A stretch of 60,552 nt of DNA from a virus: positions 1 through 60,552 of the IMG/VR virus record IMGVR_UViG_3300046513_000201, one strand, 5' to 3'. The notes under the pieces are model-generated. The model was not told the origin of the DNA, searched no databases, and saw only the letters and a program-made list of their open reading frames with translations. Position 1 is the first letter of the stretch. Each line of letters starts with the position of its first letter. This document shows, piece after piece, positions 23,782 to 32,805 of the stretch. Position numbers and translations under genes: made by a program.

Positions 23782-25050
23782 CTAACGTAGCCGCTTCTTG
23801 ACGTGGTCGCCGAAGCTAAAACTTCCATCCATCGGAATTCCGTCGCCGAAAGTCCGGGCGCGGACGGTTTGCGTATCAACAAGAATCCTGTCACGAGCGG
23901 CCTTGCTGCGCCTGATTGCAGCATAGGCCAATTTCGTTTTCTGTAGATTCTCGGATACCGCAAAGACCCGGCCGATAAACACGCGGTTTGAATAGGTGGC
24001 GCGGCGAATAGTCTTTGATCTCGCCTCAATCAACATTTCGGCGCGATAAGGTGCCATCCCAATACGGGCGTGGCCCACAAAGGAATGAGCCCGGCTCCAC
24101 GGCGCGTCGACGGTGTCATCGTGGAGATAGACCCGGTCGTATAGATGTTGCTCCGCGTCATCGTCCGTTACGAACGTGTTTCGCAAGAACCTTCCCACGA
24201 AGAGCGATGGCCCCGCCGTTCCGATATCGGAAACCCGCTCATACTTCACATCTATAGGCGTCAAGCCAGGTGCCACCGTATCGAGGTGCAGCGTGGACCG
24301 AACGGAGTCATAGGTGCGATCAAGCGAATAGGTCACTATAGACGCCTGCTTGTTCTTCGAGGTCGCGAAGCCCCGGCCCGCGAAGCCGCGCACGAACAAG
24401 GCGGGTCCCGCCTCGCCCGGAATGTGGATCCGGTCCGCCTGTACCGCCGTCTTGGTTTCCGTCACCGTCTCCACCGTGGACCGGCGCAACGTTACTTCCA
24501 CACCGTCCGCGCTTCGCAACACGGCTTTCCGGCCGTAGAGAGCGGCACCACGGTCCAGCCTGGCGAAGAGGTTTCCGGCGAAGGCACCCTTCCGGCGACC
24601 ATCGGCACCCGCGAAAGCGTCCGCTTCCTTCTTGCCCTTTGCCGAGACTAGATAGACTCGAATCTGTGGCATCCGGGCGAGCCACGCGTTTCGCTGTTCC
24701 TTCGTTATCGAACCCATAGCGAAGATGCGTTGTGGGTAAGTGATGGTTTGGACAAGCCGGGCACCAACAAGGGCGAGCATGCGCCGCGTCCCCTCTTCCG
24801 TGCCCTTGAGCCGGTGAAGGTCGAATTGCTGTTTCAGGACATCCCGGCGTGTCTCTTCGTCCCATTCGTCAAGCCAGAAATCGGTCGCGAACCGATACGC
24901 CAACCAGGGGAGAAAATCGGAATCGATGTCCGCCGGGTCCGATAGGTCGGCGAGTGCCGAAATCGGCAGTTCCGGAAACGCGGTTGCCCGCTCAAGAGCG
25001 AGTTCAAGCGGGCCCGCATTGCTCGGAAGGATGGTTTCAAACGTCGACAC
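23782..25050 (-). CDS. P2 gpI-like baseplate protein (extended)
   Basis: This 422-aa protein starts at the GTG at 25050, inside the end of gene J, giving VSTFETILPSNAGPLELALE. The first 180 residues match gpI (LSDPADIDSDFLPWLAYRFA, FWLDEWDEETRRDVLKQQFD, HRLKGTEEGTRRML). P2 gpI is only about 176 aa; here about 240 extra residues of beta-rich sequence follow, with repeated RxFxGRxF-type motifs (FVRGFAGRGF, FVGRFLRNTF, FIGRVFAV). The extension may be a baseplate wedge or fibre-attachment domain. Confidence 0.8.
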   Translation of the reverse strand: MSTFETILPSNAGPLELALERATAFPELPISALADLSDPADIDSDFLPWLAYRFATDFWLDEWDEETRRDVLKQQFDLHRLKGTEEGTRRMLALVGARLVQTITYPQRIFAMGSITKEQRNAWLARMPQIRVYLVSAKGKKEADAFAGADGRRKGAFAGNLFARLDRGAALYGRKAVLRSADGVEVTLRRSTVETVTETKTAVQADRIHIPGEAGPALFVRGFAGRGFATSKNKQASIVTYSLDRTYDSVRSTLHLDTVAPGLTPIDVKYERVSDIGTAGPSLFVGRFLRNTFVTDDDAEQHLYDRVYLHDDTVDAPWSRAHSFVGHARIGMAPYRAEMLIEARSKTIRRATYSNRVFIGRVFAVSENLQKTKLAYAAIRRSKAARDRILVDTQTVRARTFGDGIPMDGSFSFGDHVKKRLR

Positions 25051-25990
25051 GATCAACCACCACGCTAACCGCCGTGCATACCGGCAAGTCATAGTAAGAG
25101 GCCGCGATATCGGCGAGCGGTGCGGCAAGGATCACATTTTGAACGCCTGGCACCTTTAGCGCGGCGATGATACCCGCAAGCGTGGCGTCGTAAGACACCT
25201 TCCTGATGCTTTGTAGATAAGCCGCCAGCGCCGCCAGAGCGGCCGCCCGGACCGCTGCAGCATCGGGACCCGGATAAATCACAAGCTTCGCATCAATCGA
25301 GAATTGGATAACGTTCGGCGGCCGCACCGTGACGGAATCAGTAAGCGGGCGGACATCATCGGCGGAAACCCGGTTCCGTACCGCCGCGATGACTTCCGAT
25401 GCGGATCCGGAAAGAATTCTGACTTTCGATATGTCCGCCGGTTGCGCGAACAGCGCTTTACCGACAAGCTTCTGTTCCGTGGTCGCCGCCGTGGATTCAA
25501 CGTCTTCAAAGGCAAGAACCGTCACAACCACTTCGCCAGGGGCCGGGCTATGAACGGACACATCAACCACGCTGATCGCGGCGGAAAGCGCATGGACTTC
25601 GTAAGCCTTGCGCGGGCCCGCCACGGACGAAATATAGATGCCGAGTTGAGCCCGGCGGCGGAACCTGGCGTCGGTCTCGCCTTCGATGCGGCCGATGCTG
25701 AAAAAGGCGGCGATGGTGTCGAGGTCCGCACCGGTGGCGTGGGTGATGGTGTTCGCGCGGGCCGCGTCATTGATCCGTTGCCGCAACAGCAATTCGCGAT
25801 AGCTGAAAGCTTCGATGAGCTTGATAACCGGGTCGCTTTCGAGGATGGCGGTGAAGCCAGGATGAAGCGCGCGGAAATAGTCAATTGCCGCCTGGCGGAT
25901 GACTTCGTAGTCAAGCGTTTCAACGAAATCCGGAGGTGGAACACCGTCAAGGTCGATAAGCCGAAAATAGAGCGGATTGGAATCAGTCAT
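25037..25990 (-). CDS. P2 gpJ-like baseplate wedge protein
   Basis: This 317-aa protein begins at the ATG at 25990 (MTDSNPLYFRLIDL), which overlaps the gpW stop; further upstream codons belong to gene W. VIKLIEAFSYRELLLRQRIN and ATGADLDTIAAFFSIGR are classic gpJ sequences, as is PGEVVVTVLAFED. It forms the baseplate edge with gpI and gpW. Confidence 0.9.
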   Translation of the reverse strand: MTDSNPLYFRLIDLDGVPPPDFVETLDYEVIRQAAIDYFRALHPGFTAILESDPVIKLIEAFSYRELLLRQRINDAARANTITHATGADLDTIAAFFSIGRIEGETDARFRRRAQLGIYISSVAGPRKAYEVHALSAAISVVDVSVHSPAPGEVVVTVLAFEDVESTAATTEQKLVGKALFAQPADISKVRILSGSASEVIAAVRNRVSADDVRPLTDSVTVRPPNVIQFSIDAKLVIYPGPDAAAVRAAALAALAAYLQSIRKVSYDATLAGIIAALKVPGVQNVILAAPLADIAASYYDLPVCTAVSVVVDRVDV

Positions 25991-26325
25991 CGCACAATAA
26001 TCCCGCTCAACGTTATCGTTTTCCCATCCGGCAGATAGTCGCCGGTCAATGAGAAATCTATAACGCCATCCCCCTGCGGGGTCATTGAAGCTTTCCGCAA
26101 CCGGAGTCGCGGTTCCCACTTATCCAACGCGTCCGCGATAGCGACATAGATATCAACGGCGAGTTCACTATTGACGGGCCGGTCGATTAGATTCGGCACA
26201 TCGGAACCGTAGTCCCGGCGCATCACGCGCGTTCCGACCCGCGTGTTCAGGATATCCATGATCGATTGACGAAGATGGTCCATGCCGTCTAGCGGGCGGC
26301 CCGTGGTAGCGTTCATTCCGAGCAT
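25987..26325 (-). CDS. P2 gpW-like baseplate protein (T4 gp25-like)
   Basis: This 112-aa protein has the gp25-type lysozyme-fold pattern: TGRPLDGMDHLRQSIMDILN, TRVGTRVMRRDYGSDVPNLI and WEPRLRLRKA. GGGGTGAGCT precedes the ATG. It initiates sheath assembly on the baseplate in contractile-tailed phages. Confidence 0.9.
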   Translation of the reverse strand: MLGMNATTGRPLDGMDHLRQSIMDILNTRVGTRVMRRDYGSDVPNLIDRPVNSELAVDIYVAIADALDKWEPRLRLRKASMTPQGDGVIDFSLTGDYLPDGKTITLSGIIVR

Positions 26326-26336
26326 AGCTCACCCCT

Positions 26337-26918
26337 TTACGCTGGCGGTCCAGTCAATCCACCGCCAGGCACTACGCCGGTGTGTTCGTGGTCATCGCCG
26401 ACATTCTTGCTGTTGTGCTCAAGCTTCTCGCCGAATATCTCGACCGGCCCTTCAAGTTTGATATTCCCTTTAATCGTGATCTCTTCGCCGGAAGCCACAA
26501 TGGAGGCTCCACCGCCAATATTGAGTTGGAAACCGCCGCCGGATGCCACATCCATTTTGTAGCGCTTCGCCTCGTGGTCATATTCCACGACTGTCCCATC
26601 CGGGTATTTGATCCGGTGTAAGTTCCCGGCGTCCCCGGCTTGCGTTTCACCCGTGGAAACCGCGCCGATGATGACGGCTTGAGACATGTCACCGGAGGGA
26701 GAGGCGAGGATAACTTGTTCCCCTACCTCAAAGCTTGAATAGTGGCTTGTCCGCCCGGCGCGCGGCGTCGTCATTGGAATCCAATCGGACACCAGTTCCC
26801 CGGCGGTTACACGGTAACGGCCCTTCTCGTGGTCAACAGAACTGATCTTTCCGACCAAGACCGAGTTTGAGACCCGGCGTTTCAGGTCCGTGATTTCTTT
26901 GTCGTACCGGTCCGCCAT
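26337..26918 (-). CDS. P2 gpV-like baseplate spike protein
   Basis: This 193-aa protein matches gpV: an N-terminal OB-fold segment (VLVGKISSVDHEKGRYRVTA, SDWIPMTTPRAG, GEQVILASPSGDMSQAVIIG) and a C-terminal triple-beta-helix with gpV-like repeats (VASGEEITIKGNIKLEGPVE). The C-terminal tip DDHEHTGVVPGGGLTGPP has an HxH motif of the kind that binds iron in P2 gpV. It forms the membrane-piercing spike. Confidence 0.9.
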   Translation of the reverse strand: MADRYDKEITDLKRRVSNSVLVGKISSVDHEKGRYRVTAGELVSDWIPMTTPRAGRTSHYSSFEVGEQVILASPSGDMSQAVIIGAVSTGETQAGDAGNLHRIKYPDGTVVEYDHEAKRYKMDVASGGGFQLNIGGGASIVASGEEITIKGNIKLEGPVEIFGEKLEHNSKNVGDDHEHTGVVPGGGLTGPPA

Positions 26919-27475
26919 CAGTCACCCCCGATGATGGCGGAGTAATCCGGCTCATTGCCTGGCCCGACTTCCGGAACGAAGCCGAGAAGAACAGTAACAG
27001 GACGGCCGCTCCCATCAGGGACCTCATGCGTCCAATAAACCACCTCGTAAGTCATGATTGCGGCGTACAGGGCGAGTTCGGCGTTCTCAACAACGAAGAG
27101 GTCGATGTCATTTAGGGTGATGGATTCCACTGTATCGCCGAGCGTAGGGAGCGCACGCAACGCGTTCTCCGTCTGCCAAGCTACATCATCGGCGGCGTCC
27201 TTGCTGGCGGTGTGGTAGCACTCGACCCGCATTTCCATGACGCGCCGCTTCGGACTATCCAAGCCGAGCCCATCTTGATGCTGAGAAGTCCGGTCAATGG
27301 TTTCGCGGATAAAAACGACATTGGTTTGCGGCATTTCGTCAACGTCCGGCGGCGTCGCATCGGTATCCGTTACGCGTCCACGGGAATCGGTGAGGAATGC
27401 CGGAGGGTCCGAATCGTCCGGCGTTTTCAGGTAGGTCGCAACTGCCGCTGTTATGAGCTTGCGCGGGTTCGTCAC
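26918..27475 (-). CDS. Tail terminator-like / head-tail connector protein
   Basis: This 185-aa protein starts at a GTG (27475). It has the form of phage tail-terminator and completion proteins: RKLITAAVATYLKTPDD at the N-terminus, VRFIRETIDR-type strand near residue 50, CYHTASKDAADDVAWQTENA in the middle. Position between the head-tail joining gene and gpV supports that. The exact family was not recognised. Confidence 0.55.
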   Translation of the reverse strand: MTNPRKLITAAVATYLKTPDDSDPPAFLTDSRGRVTDTDATPPDVDEMPQTNVVFIRETIDRTSQHQDGLGLDSPKRRVMEMRVECYHTASKDAADDVAWQTENALRALPTLGDTVESITLNDIDLFVVENAELALYAAIMTYEVVYWTHEVPDGSGRPVTVLLGFVPEVGPGNEPDYSAIIGGD

Positions 27476-27478
27476 GGA

Positions 27479-27820
27479 TCAACCTTTCTTGCGTAGCTGA
27501 AGCTTCATGTTGCCGGAGGACGACGGGTCCTTATCCATGACGAAATATGTGGTGCCGCGTACCGTGGCTTCGTCATTTTTCGCCGGAACAAATCCGAGAT
27601 CCGCGAGGCGGATATCAATCACGGTTCGCCGGTTCGAAGCGGTTAGGCTGGCCCCGTCCTTGGAATCGATGGACTCAACATCAAACACGGCGGTAAGCGG
27701 TGCGCCGCTCGGCGTTGTGGTGTGAGTGGTGCCGGTTTCGGCCCGATAATAAGAAACCGGGTCGCCGAAGGTGTCCCGGACAACGCCGGTCATTCCATCA
27801 AGCAACCCGGTCCAATCCAT
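27479..27820 (-). CDS. Head-tail joining protein (lambda FII-like)
   Basis: This 113-aa protein has the short beta-barrel pattern of phage head-tail attachment proteins (lambda FII, Phage_attach): FGDPVSYYRAETGTTHTT, VFDVESIDSKDG, TVIDIRLADLGFVPAKNDEA and GTTYFVMDKDPSSSG. It follows the capsid gene and would attach the tail to the filled head. Confidence 0.7.
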   Translation of the reverse strand: MDWTGLLDGMTGVVRDTFGDPVSYYRAETGTTHTTTPSGAPLTAVFDVESIDSKDGASLTASNRRTVIDIRLADLGFVPAKNDEATVRGTTYFVMDKDPSSSGNMKLQLRKKG

Positions 27821-27837
27821 AGCGGAACCCGCCCGGC

Positions 27838-28932
27838 TTATGCGCCGGACGACTCCTTAGCCTTGAGAAGCATTTCCGGCCGCGTGCAAATGTACAGCGG
27901 GTAAGAATAGACTTCCGGGCGCACATACATGTTGCGCTTTTCATCTCTGATCATCAGCGAATACAGCTTGCGGCCGATGGTGTTGACGAATTCGAAGGAT
28001 TCGCCAGGTGCGAAAGCCTGCTGGAAGACGCCGGGCGCGTTGACCGGGAAGAACTTGCACCGCTTGGACTGTACGCCCATGCCGTCCTTGCCGGCGGCGG
28101 CAAGCGTGGCTTCGTCGGAAGCGAAGTTGAAGGCGTCGGCCTCCTGGTAGCGAATGAACAGGATACCGCCGTAGTCAAAGGTTGCGATGGAACCGGCGCG
28201 GAAGCCGGACCCGGTGGCAACGCCCATCGCACGATTGAGCGTCTGCGCTTGCTGCGTATTCAGGTAGGTTTCGCGGATCGTCTTGTGCTTCGTCAGCTTG
28301 TTGAAGAAGCTCTTGCCGCAAAGACCGACCACGTAGGTCGACATAGACCAGGCACCCTTGGAAGCGCGCTTCATCACTTCGTTGACTTCGCGGCACTTCT
28401 CTTCGATATCGGTATCGGCGGTATCCAGCGCGAAGTCGATTTCAGTGGGCGGGGTGATTCCCCATTCCGTGAACCAATCCACGATGGTCGTACCATCGGC
28501 GTCCAGAACCTTGCCCATTACCGCGCCGAGCTGCATGTTTTCCCAGGTCAGTTCAACTTCGTTGACCAGCTTGGTTTCGTAGCGGCCGACATAACCGATC
28601 ATGGTTTCAAGGTCGGCTTCGGTACCGAAGGCGCGGATGCCCTGAATTTCAGACGCCTTGATGGTGTGACCCTTCGCGATACGCGAGGTCGGGAAGTAGC
28701 GGATGTTCCGGCCATCCGTCTTGCCTTCTTCGATGGGAGCACCGCGCGGCGAAGTCTGGATGATGCCGAGCGTGTTGCCGCGCCGCTCGATTGAAACCAC
28801 TTCGGTCGCAATCGGGATGTCATCAAAAAGGTTCATCGAACCGATGAGATTCGGCTTGAATTCGAAGTCTTCAAGCGCGGTCGTCATCGTCATTGCCGAG
28901 AACGCGTCGTCGTTGAAAATGTCCATGTGCAT
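27838..28932 (-). CDS. Major capsid protein (lambda gpE family)
   Basis: This 364-aa protein is a lambda-E-type capsid protein: DIPIATEVVSIERRGNTLGI, RGAPIEEGKTDGRNIRYFPT, IAKGHTIKASEIQGIRAFG and GILFIRYQEADAF. The start at 28932 is chosen among several near in-frame codons because GGGGAC lies upstream. It follows the decoration protein, as in lambda D-E. Confidence 0.9.
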   Translation of the reverse strand: MHMDIFNDDAFSAMTMTTALEDFEFKPNLIGSMNLFDDIPIATEVVSIERRGNTLGIIQTSPRGAPIEEGKTDGRNIRYFPTSRIAKGHTIKASEIQGIRAFGTEADLETMIGYVGRYETKLVNEVELTWENMQLGAVMGKVLDADGTTIVDWFTEWGITPPTEIDFALDTADTDIEEKCREVNEVMKRASKGAWSMSTYVVGLCGKSFFNKLTKHKTIRETYLNTQQAQTLNRAMGVATGSGFRAGSIATFDYGGILFIRYQEADAFNFASDEATLAAAGKDGMGVQSKRCKFFPVNAPGVFQQAFAPGESFEFVNTIGRKLYSLMIRDEKRNMYVRPEVYSYPLYICTRPEMLLKAKESSGA

Positions 28933-28965
28933 AGTAGTGAGTCCCCGTTCCAACAACGCCGCCGA

Positions 28966-29634
28966 TTAGCGGACGATGATCCCTTTTGCCTTGAGAGCGG
29001 CGATTGCAGCCGCCTTATTTCCCGCCGAGATACCAGCGGGCCAAACCAGTTTCGCGTCGTGAACTTCACTTTCACGGGCGGTGAAGACGGCCCTAGCGTC
29101 CGCCGCACTGGCGTCCGCCGATGTGAAGAGGATGGCATCAGCAACGGCGAGGCCGTTGTTTGCCGCCGGATCCAGCGGAGAAAATTTGCCGGTGCCAGCA
29201 GCAACGGTGATGTCGAAACCGTCGCCCACGATGAAGTCGGTTGCACCATCGGCGATCACAAATTTGATATCGTCCGAGAAAGTGGCAGCTACAGCAACGT
29301 CACCAAGGACATCGCCATTCGGACCTTCGACACGGAAGGTTCCGCCGTTCGCGGCGGCCGCGATGCACCGCACTGTATAGACGCCCGTTTTCGCGCCAGC
29401 CAGGACCGGCGTCGTCGCATCCATCGTAATGGTACCGTTGCCGGTATTGCCGCCGGACTTCGCCGCCGTAGTGGCTGCACCGGTGACAACCTTGCCGACC
29501 ACCATGCCGGAGACACCAACGGTTCCGGACAACAGGACGCCAACATCGCGCGACCGCATGCCGCCGGTTGCACCTTCGGATTCGCTGATGATGTAACCGC
29601 CTTCGCGGCGACCGGAGTCAGTCAGTACAGTCAT
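28966..29634 (-). CDS. Capsid decoration protein (lambda gpD family)
   Basis: This 222-aa protein has a lambda-D-like layout: RREGGYIISESEGATGGMRS at the N-terminus and GNTGNGTITMDATTPVLAGA followed by GVYTVRCIA. Its C-terminal third is the typical DPAANNGLAVADAILFTSAD segment. It is twice the size of lambda gpD (110 aa), so an extra domain is present. AGGAG precedes the ATG at 29634. It stabilises expanded capsids. Confidence 0.85.
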   Translation of the reverse strand: MTVLTDSGRREGGYIISESEGATGGMRSRDVGVLLSGTVGVSGMVVGKVVTGAATTAAKSGGNTGNGTITMDATTPVLAGAKTGVYTVRCIAAAANGGTFRVEGPNGDVLGDVAVAATFSDDIKFVIADGATDFIVGDGFDITVAAGTGKFSPLDPAANNGLAVADAILFTSADASAADARAVFTARESEVHDAKLVWPAGISAGNKAAAIAALKAKGIIVR

Positions 29635-29667
29635 TTTCGTAGTCTCCTGTTGCCGGTTCCGGCTCGA

Positions 29668-30114
29668 TTAGTTCCGCTTCAAGGCTTTGCCCCACGCGGA
29701 TTTTTTGGCCTCCGCGCTCATTGTCGTTTCGCCACCGTTCCCGGCGGCAACTTTGCTTTTCGGCAACACGATGCCGGAAGTTTCGTCCGCGTCACCATCG
29801 GCGGCGGCGCTCATGACCTTGGCGCGGGCGGCGTCAACGGACATCCCTTTTTTGATGGCTTCGGCCGCATTGAACTGGACGCCGAGACGGGCGGCCTGTC
29901 CGGCAACAGCTTGAAGCCCGGCGCAACGGTCCGTTTCAGCCTTGACGGCCTTCGCGATGGCGTCCGCGCTTGCGGCGGTTGCGGGTTCCTGCACCGGCGT
30001 CGCGGGTTCGTTCGGCTCTTCCACAACAACAGGTTCAACAACGGCTTCTTCAACCGTTACATCTTCCGTGCCGGTGTCCGCGCTCGCTACCGTTTTCCCG
30101 TTCTTCCGTACCAT
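29668..30114 (-). CDS. Internal in-frame scaffold product (lambda Nu3-like)
   Basis: The ATG at 30114 (MVRKNGKTVASADTG) follows a good ribosome site (AAGGG about 8 bases upstream) inside the protease gene in frame. It would give a free 148-aa acidic, helical scaffold sharing the protease C-terminus, as lambda makes Nu3 from within C. This is inferred from position and the ribosome site. Confidence 0.5.
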   Translation of the reverse strand: MVRKNGKTVASADTGTEDVTVEEAVVEPVVVEEPNEPATPVQEPATAASADAIAKAVKAETDRCAGLQAVAGQAARLGVQFNAAEAIKKGMSVDAARAKVMSAAADGDADETSGIVLPKSKVAAGNGGETTMSAEAKKSAWGKALKRN

Positions 30115-31053
30115 CAGTTCGGCCCTTATCTGTGATCCGCTCAATCGGGCTCCGCCCGATGTTTGCATTTCGTCAACATGCTCCGCAAAAGCTTCAAGCG
30201 CTTCATCGAAAGTACCCACCTCATCAGCGAGACCCGACTCCACCGCGAGAGTTCCGCGATATATGTCAGCGTTTGTATCGCGGATTTCTTCGGCGGTCAT
30301 TCCACGATTCTGCGAAGCAAGCTCAACAAACATATCCATCAGATGGTCGACATCCGCTTGCGTCCGGTCGCGGGCACCATCGGAAAGCTTTTCGTGAATA
30401 TTGCCGTCTGTCTTGTGGTCGCCTGCGAAAATATAGGTCCACTTCACACCGGCCTGTTTGTCCGCTCCGCTCACATCGACATGCGCGGCGAGGACGCCGA
30501 TGGACCCGACTTCCGCTGTGCGTGCCAACCATATTTGCTCGCCGGAGGAACCAAGAGCGTAGGCCGCCGAACACATGACTTCGTTGGAGTGCGCCCATAC
30601 CGGTTTGCCGGTGGCCGCCGATGCCGTCTTGATGAAGTCTGCACAATCGAAGCACCCCGAAGCTTCGCCGCCGCCGCTATCGATTTCAAGCATGAGGCCG
30701 CGCACGCTGGAATCCATCAGAATTTCCGTGACTGCGGAAGTGATGAGTCCATAGCTCATCATCCCACATTCCGCGTCAAGCCAGGTCCCGCGCCGGACAA
30801 GGGAACCAACGATAGGCAAAACGGCGATGCCGTCCCGGTCCATGTAGGCACCGCCAGCGAGGCGGCGGGATCCACTTGGTGCCCTGGCCTCCCGTTGCGG
30901 CCGCTCGATATCCGCGCCGACTTCCGACCTCCGAATGACTTCGCCGGTAAGGACGCGTGGTCCAATCGCGTCAATGATCTGGCGGCCGATGTCTTCCCGA
31001 TAGAGAAGCGGCCGATTGAAAATCAGTGACGCCAGGTGTGGAAGGTCACGCAT
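29668..31053 (-). CDS. S49-type prohead protease with C-terminal scaffold
   Basis: This 461-aa protein has an SppA/ClpP-like protease domain. The catalytic Ser lies in NEVMCSAAYALGS and the Lys dyad partner in FAGDHKTDGNIHEKL; LMLEIDSGGGEASGCFDCAD is typical of the fold. From about residue 310 it is an acidic, alanine-rich scaffold-like region ending SAWGKALKRN, as in lambda gpC, whose C-terminus is shared with the Nu3 scaffold. The start at 31053 overlaps the portal stop. An operator-like site lies in the gene at 30161-30177. Confidence 0.85.
   Translation of the reverse strand: MRDLPHLASLIFNRPLLYREDIGRQIIDAIGPRVLTGEVIRRSEVGADIERPQREARAPSGSRRLAGGAYMDRDGIAVLPIVGSLVRRGTWLDAECGMMSYGLITSAVTEILMDSSVRGLMLEIDSGGGEASGCFDCADFIKTASAATGKPVWAHSNEVMCSAAYALGSSGEQIWLARTAEVGSIGVLAAHVDVSGADKQAGVKWTYIFAGDHKTDGNIHEKLSDGARDRTQADVDHLMDMFVELASQNRGMTAEEIRDTNADIYRGTLAVESGLADEVGTFDEALEAFAEHVDEMQTSGGARLSGSQIRAELMVRKNGKTVASADTGTEDVTVEEAVVEPVVVEEPNEPATPVQEPATAASADAIAKAVKAETDRCAGLQAVAGQAARLGVQFNAAEAIKKGMSVDAARAKVMSAAADGDADETSGIVLPKSKVAAGNGGETTMSAEAKKSAWGKALKRN
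30161..30177. promoter_or_regulatory. Intragenic operator site in protease/scaffold gene
   Basis: GTTTGCATTTCGTCAAC is a near-consensus operator within the late operon, about 50 bp upstream of the internal scaffold start. No promoter is evident at the site. Confidence 0.5.
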
Positions 31054-32569
31054 CTTCGCTGGCCTCTTCATTTTCTTTTTTCGATTGATCTTGATCCGGT
31101 TCTTCTGATGCCGCGTTTCCGTTGCCTACCGGCGCGCCTTGCTTCGGTTCCGGCTCGCTTCCATCGGTATCGAATTTCAGGTCGGACGCGCTGCTACGTT
31201 CCTCCCTGATCTCTTCATCCAAGTCTTCGATATCGTAACCGCGAGCGGCTACCGCTTGCGTCCGGCTCATCAAGCCGCCGTTTATCGCTTCCTTCTCGGC
31301 CGCGACGTCCTTGGCCGGGTCGATCCATTCCTGGCGCGGCGGCAAGTGCTCCGCGGCCCAATATGGCGTCGGGTCCTCATCGTAACCGGGAAGCTCGATA
31401 AGCCCGGCCATATAGGCGCGCTCCACAAATTGCATCCAGACGACGCGGCAAAGCTGGAATATCAGCGTGTTGTTTTGCCACTGAGAGACCCGGCGGCGGA
31501 ATCGAATGATATCGGTCCTGACGTTGGAGAAATTGCCCTTGGTCATATCCCCGGACACATAAGCGTAGGGGACGCCGAGACCGGCGGAAATCTTGAGGAT
31601 GTTCCTATATTGGAAGGGCTCATAGGAGCCGCCAACGTCCACCGGTGACGCGAACTTGATATCCTTGTCGTCGCCGAGGTCAATCATTGCGCCCGGTTGC
31701 ATCGGTGCAATTGGCGTATCGTCCTCGTCGTCATCGTCTTCGGTTTCAATGGGGTTATCCCCGCGCCCCACGATGAAGCCAGTGAAAAGCGCGGCGGTGC
31801 CTTTGCGCTCAAGCTCGGCGTCGTCATAGGCTTCCATCTTGAAGATTTTCACAAGGATGCGGGCAACGCTCGGAACACCCCGGATCTGTCCACCTTCCTT
31901 GCCTTCGATGACATGGATAACTTCGTCGGCGGGAACCCGTACCCGGTCCCGTGTCACGCCAGCGGCGCGGGGGACATCATCATGCGGATGGTAGCGCCAA
32001 AAGTGATAGGCGACCCGGCGGCCGATCTTATCAAACTCGATACCGGCGCGGATATAGTTTCCGTTTGGTTCCGATTGATTGAAGGCGAGGTCGAGCATTT
32101 CCGCCGTGAGAATTTGAAGCTGGAAAGGCACCGTCCACATATCGCCGCGACGGCGCGCCCGGATCCTGATGAAGCATTCACCGGCCAAACGGGTTTCACG
32201 GGCGACCTTCTCTTGGATGCCGTAGTAATCTGTCATGCCATCGGCATCAGCCTCTTCGGTCCAGCGCCAGAAGAGATCAAGAAGTGCTTTTTTTTTCGCT
32301 TTATCTTTGATCTTTGGACGCGGCTTGATGCCGTCACCGGTAGCGGCGGACACCCATTCGTCAATGGCGGACCCGACGTAACCATCGTTGTTATATAGCC
32401 ACCGCGCCCGCGCGATGAGCGTGGGACCCGCCGCGATGATGGCGGCGTTAACGTGGCGCTTCGGAGGATTGAAGCCCCGGAGGCGACGGCCGGAACCCGC
32501 CGCTTCATAGGAAGGGTTCGAATTTCCGCCGATGCGAAACGCATCCATGACCGTTTTAATGATACCCAT
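31046..32569 (-). CDS. Portal protein (lambda gpB family)
   Basis: This 507-aa protein is a lambda-type portal: NNDGYVGSAIDEWVSAATGD (residues about 61-80), ARRRGDMWTVPFQLQILTAE, YRNILKISAGLGVPYAYVSG, DMTKGNFSNVRTDIIRFRRR and the C-terminal YWAAEHLPPRQEWIDPAKDV. A run of acidic residues occurs near residue 280. Its start overlaps the stop of the gpW-like gene. Confidence 0.9.
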   Translation of the reverse strand: MGIIKTVMDAFRIGGNSNPSYEAAGSGRRLRGFNPPKRHVNAAIIAAGPTLIARARWLYNNDGYVGSAIDEWVSAATGDGIKPRPKIKDKAKKKALLDLFWRWTEEADADGMTDYYGIQEKVARETRLAGECFIRIRARRRGDMWTVPFQLQILTAEMLDLAFNQSEPNGNYIRAGIEFDKIGRRVAYHFWRYHPHDDVPRAAGVTRDRVRVPADEVIHVIEGKEGGQIRGVPSVARILVKIFKMEAYDDAELERKGTAALFTGFIVGRGDNPIETEDDDDEDDTPIAPMQPGAMIDLGDDKDIKFASPVDVGGSYEPFQYRNILKISAGLGVPYAYVSGDMTKGNFSNVRTDIIRFRRRVSQWQNNTLIFQLCRVVWMQFVERAYMAGLIELPGYDEDPTPYWAAEHLPPRQEWIDPAKDVAAEKEAINGGLMSRTQAVAARGYDIEDLDEEIREERSSASDLKFDTDGSEPEPKQGAPVGNGNAASEEPDQDQSKKENEEASEDA

Positions 32570-32802
32570 CAGTAACCCCGAGTCCCGACGATGTAGAAGA
32601 CGCGTTTCCGCTTCTTGCCGGTCTCGCCTTCCGCAAGCTCATCATTGATCCCGTCAAGGACGGTCTGCATTTCCGCGATGCTGCGATACTGGACGCGCTT
32701 GTCGCCATGCTGGACGGACAGCGCGCCGGACCTCATCGCCCTCACAAGCGCAACCTTCTGCGCTTGAAGGGCTGCTATTTCTTCCGGTGTTAAGACCGCC
32801 AT
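32569..32802 (-). CDS. Head completion protein (lambda gpW-like)
   Basis: This 77-aa protein has LTPEEIAALQAQKVALVRAM, HGDKRVQYRSIAEMQTVLDG and a basic tail. This resembles lambda gpW, which plugs the portal and prepares it for the tail-joining protein. It lies between the terminase and portal genes, the same place as W in lambda. Confidence 0.8.
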   Translation of the reverse strand: MAVLTPEEIAALQAQKVALVRAMRSGALSVQHGDKRVQYRSIAEMQTVLDGINDELAEGETGKKRKRVFYIVGTRGY

Positions 32803-32805
32803 AGC

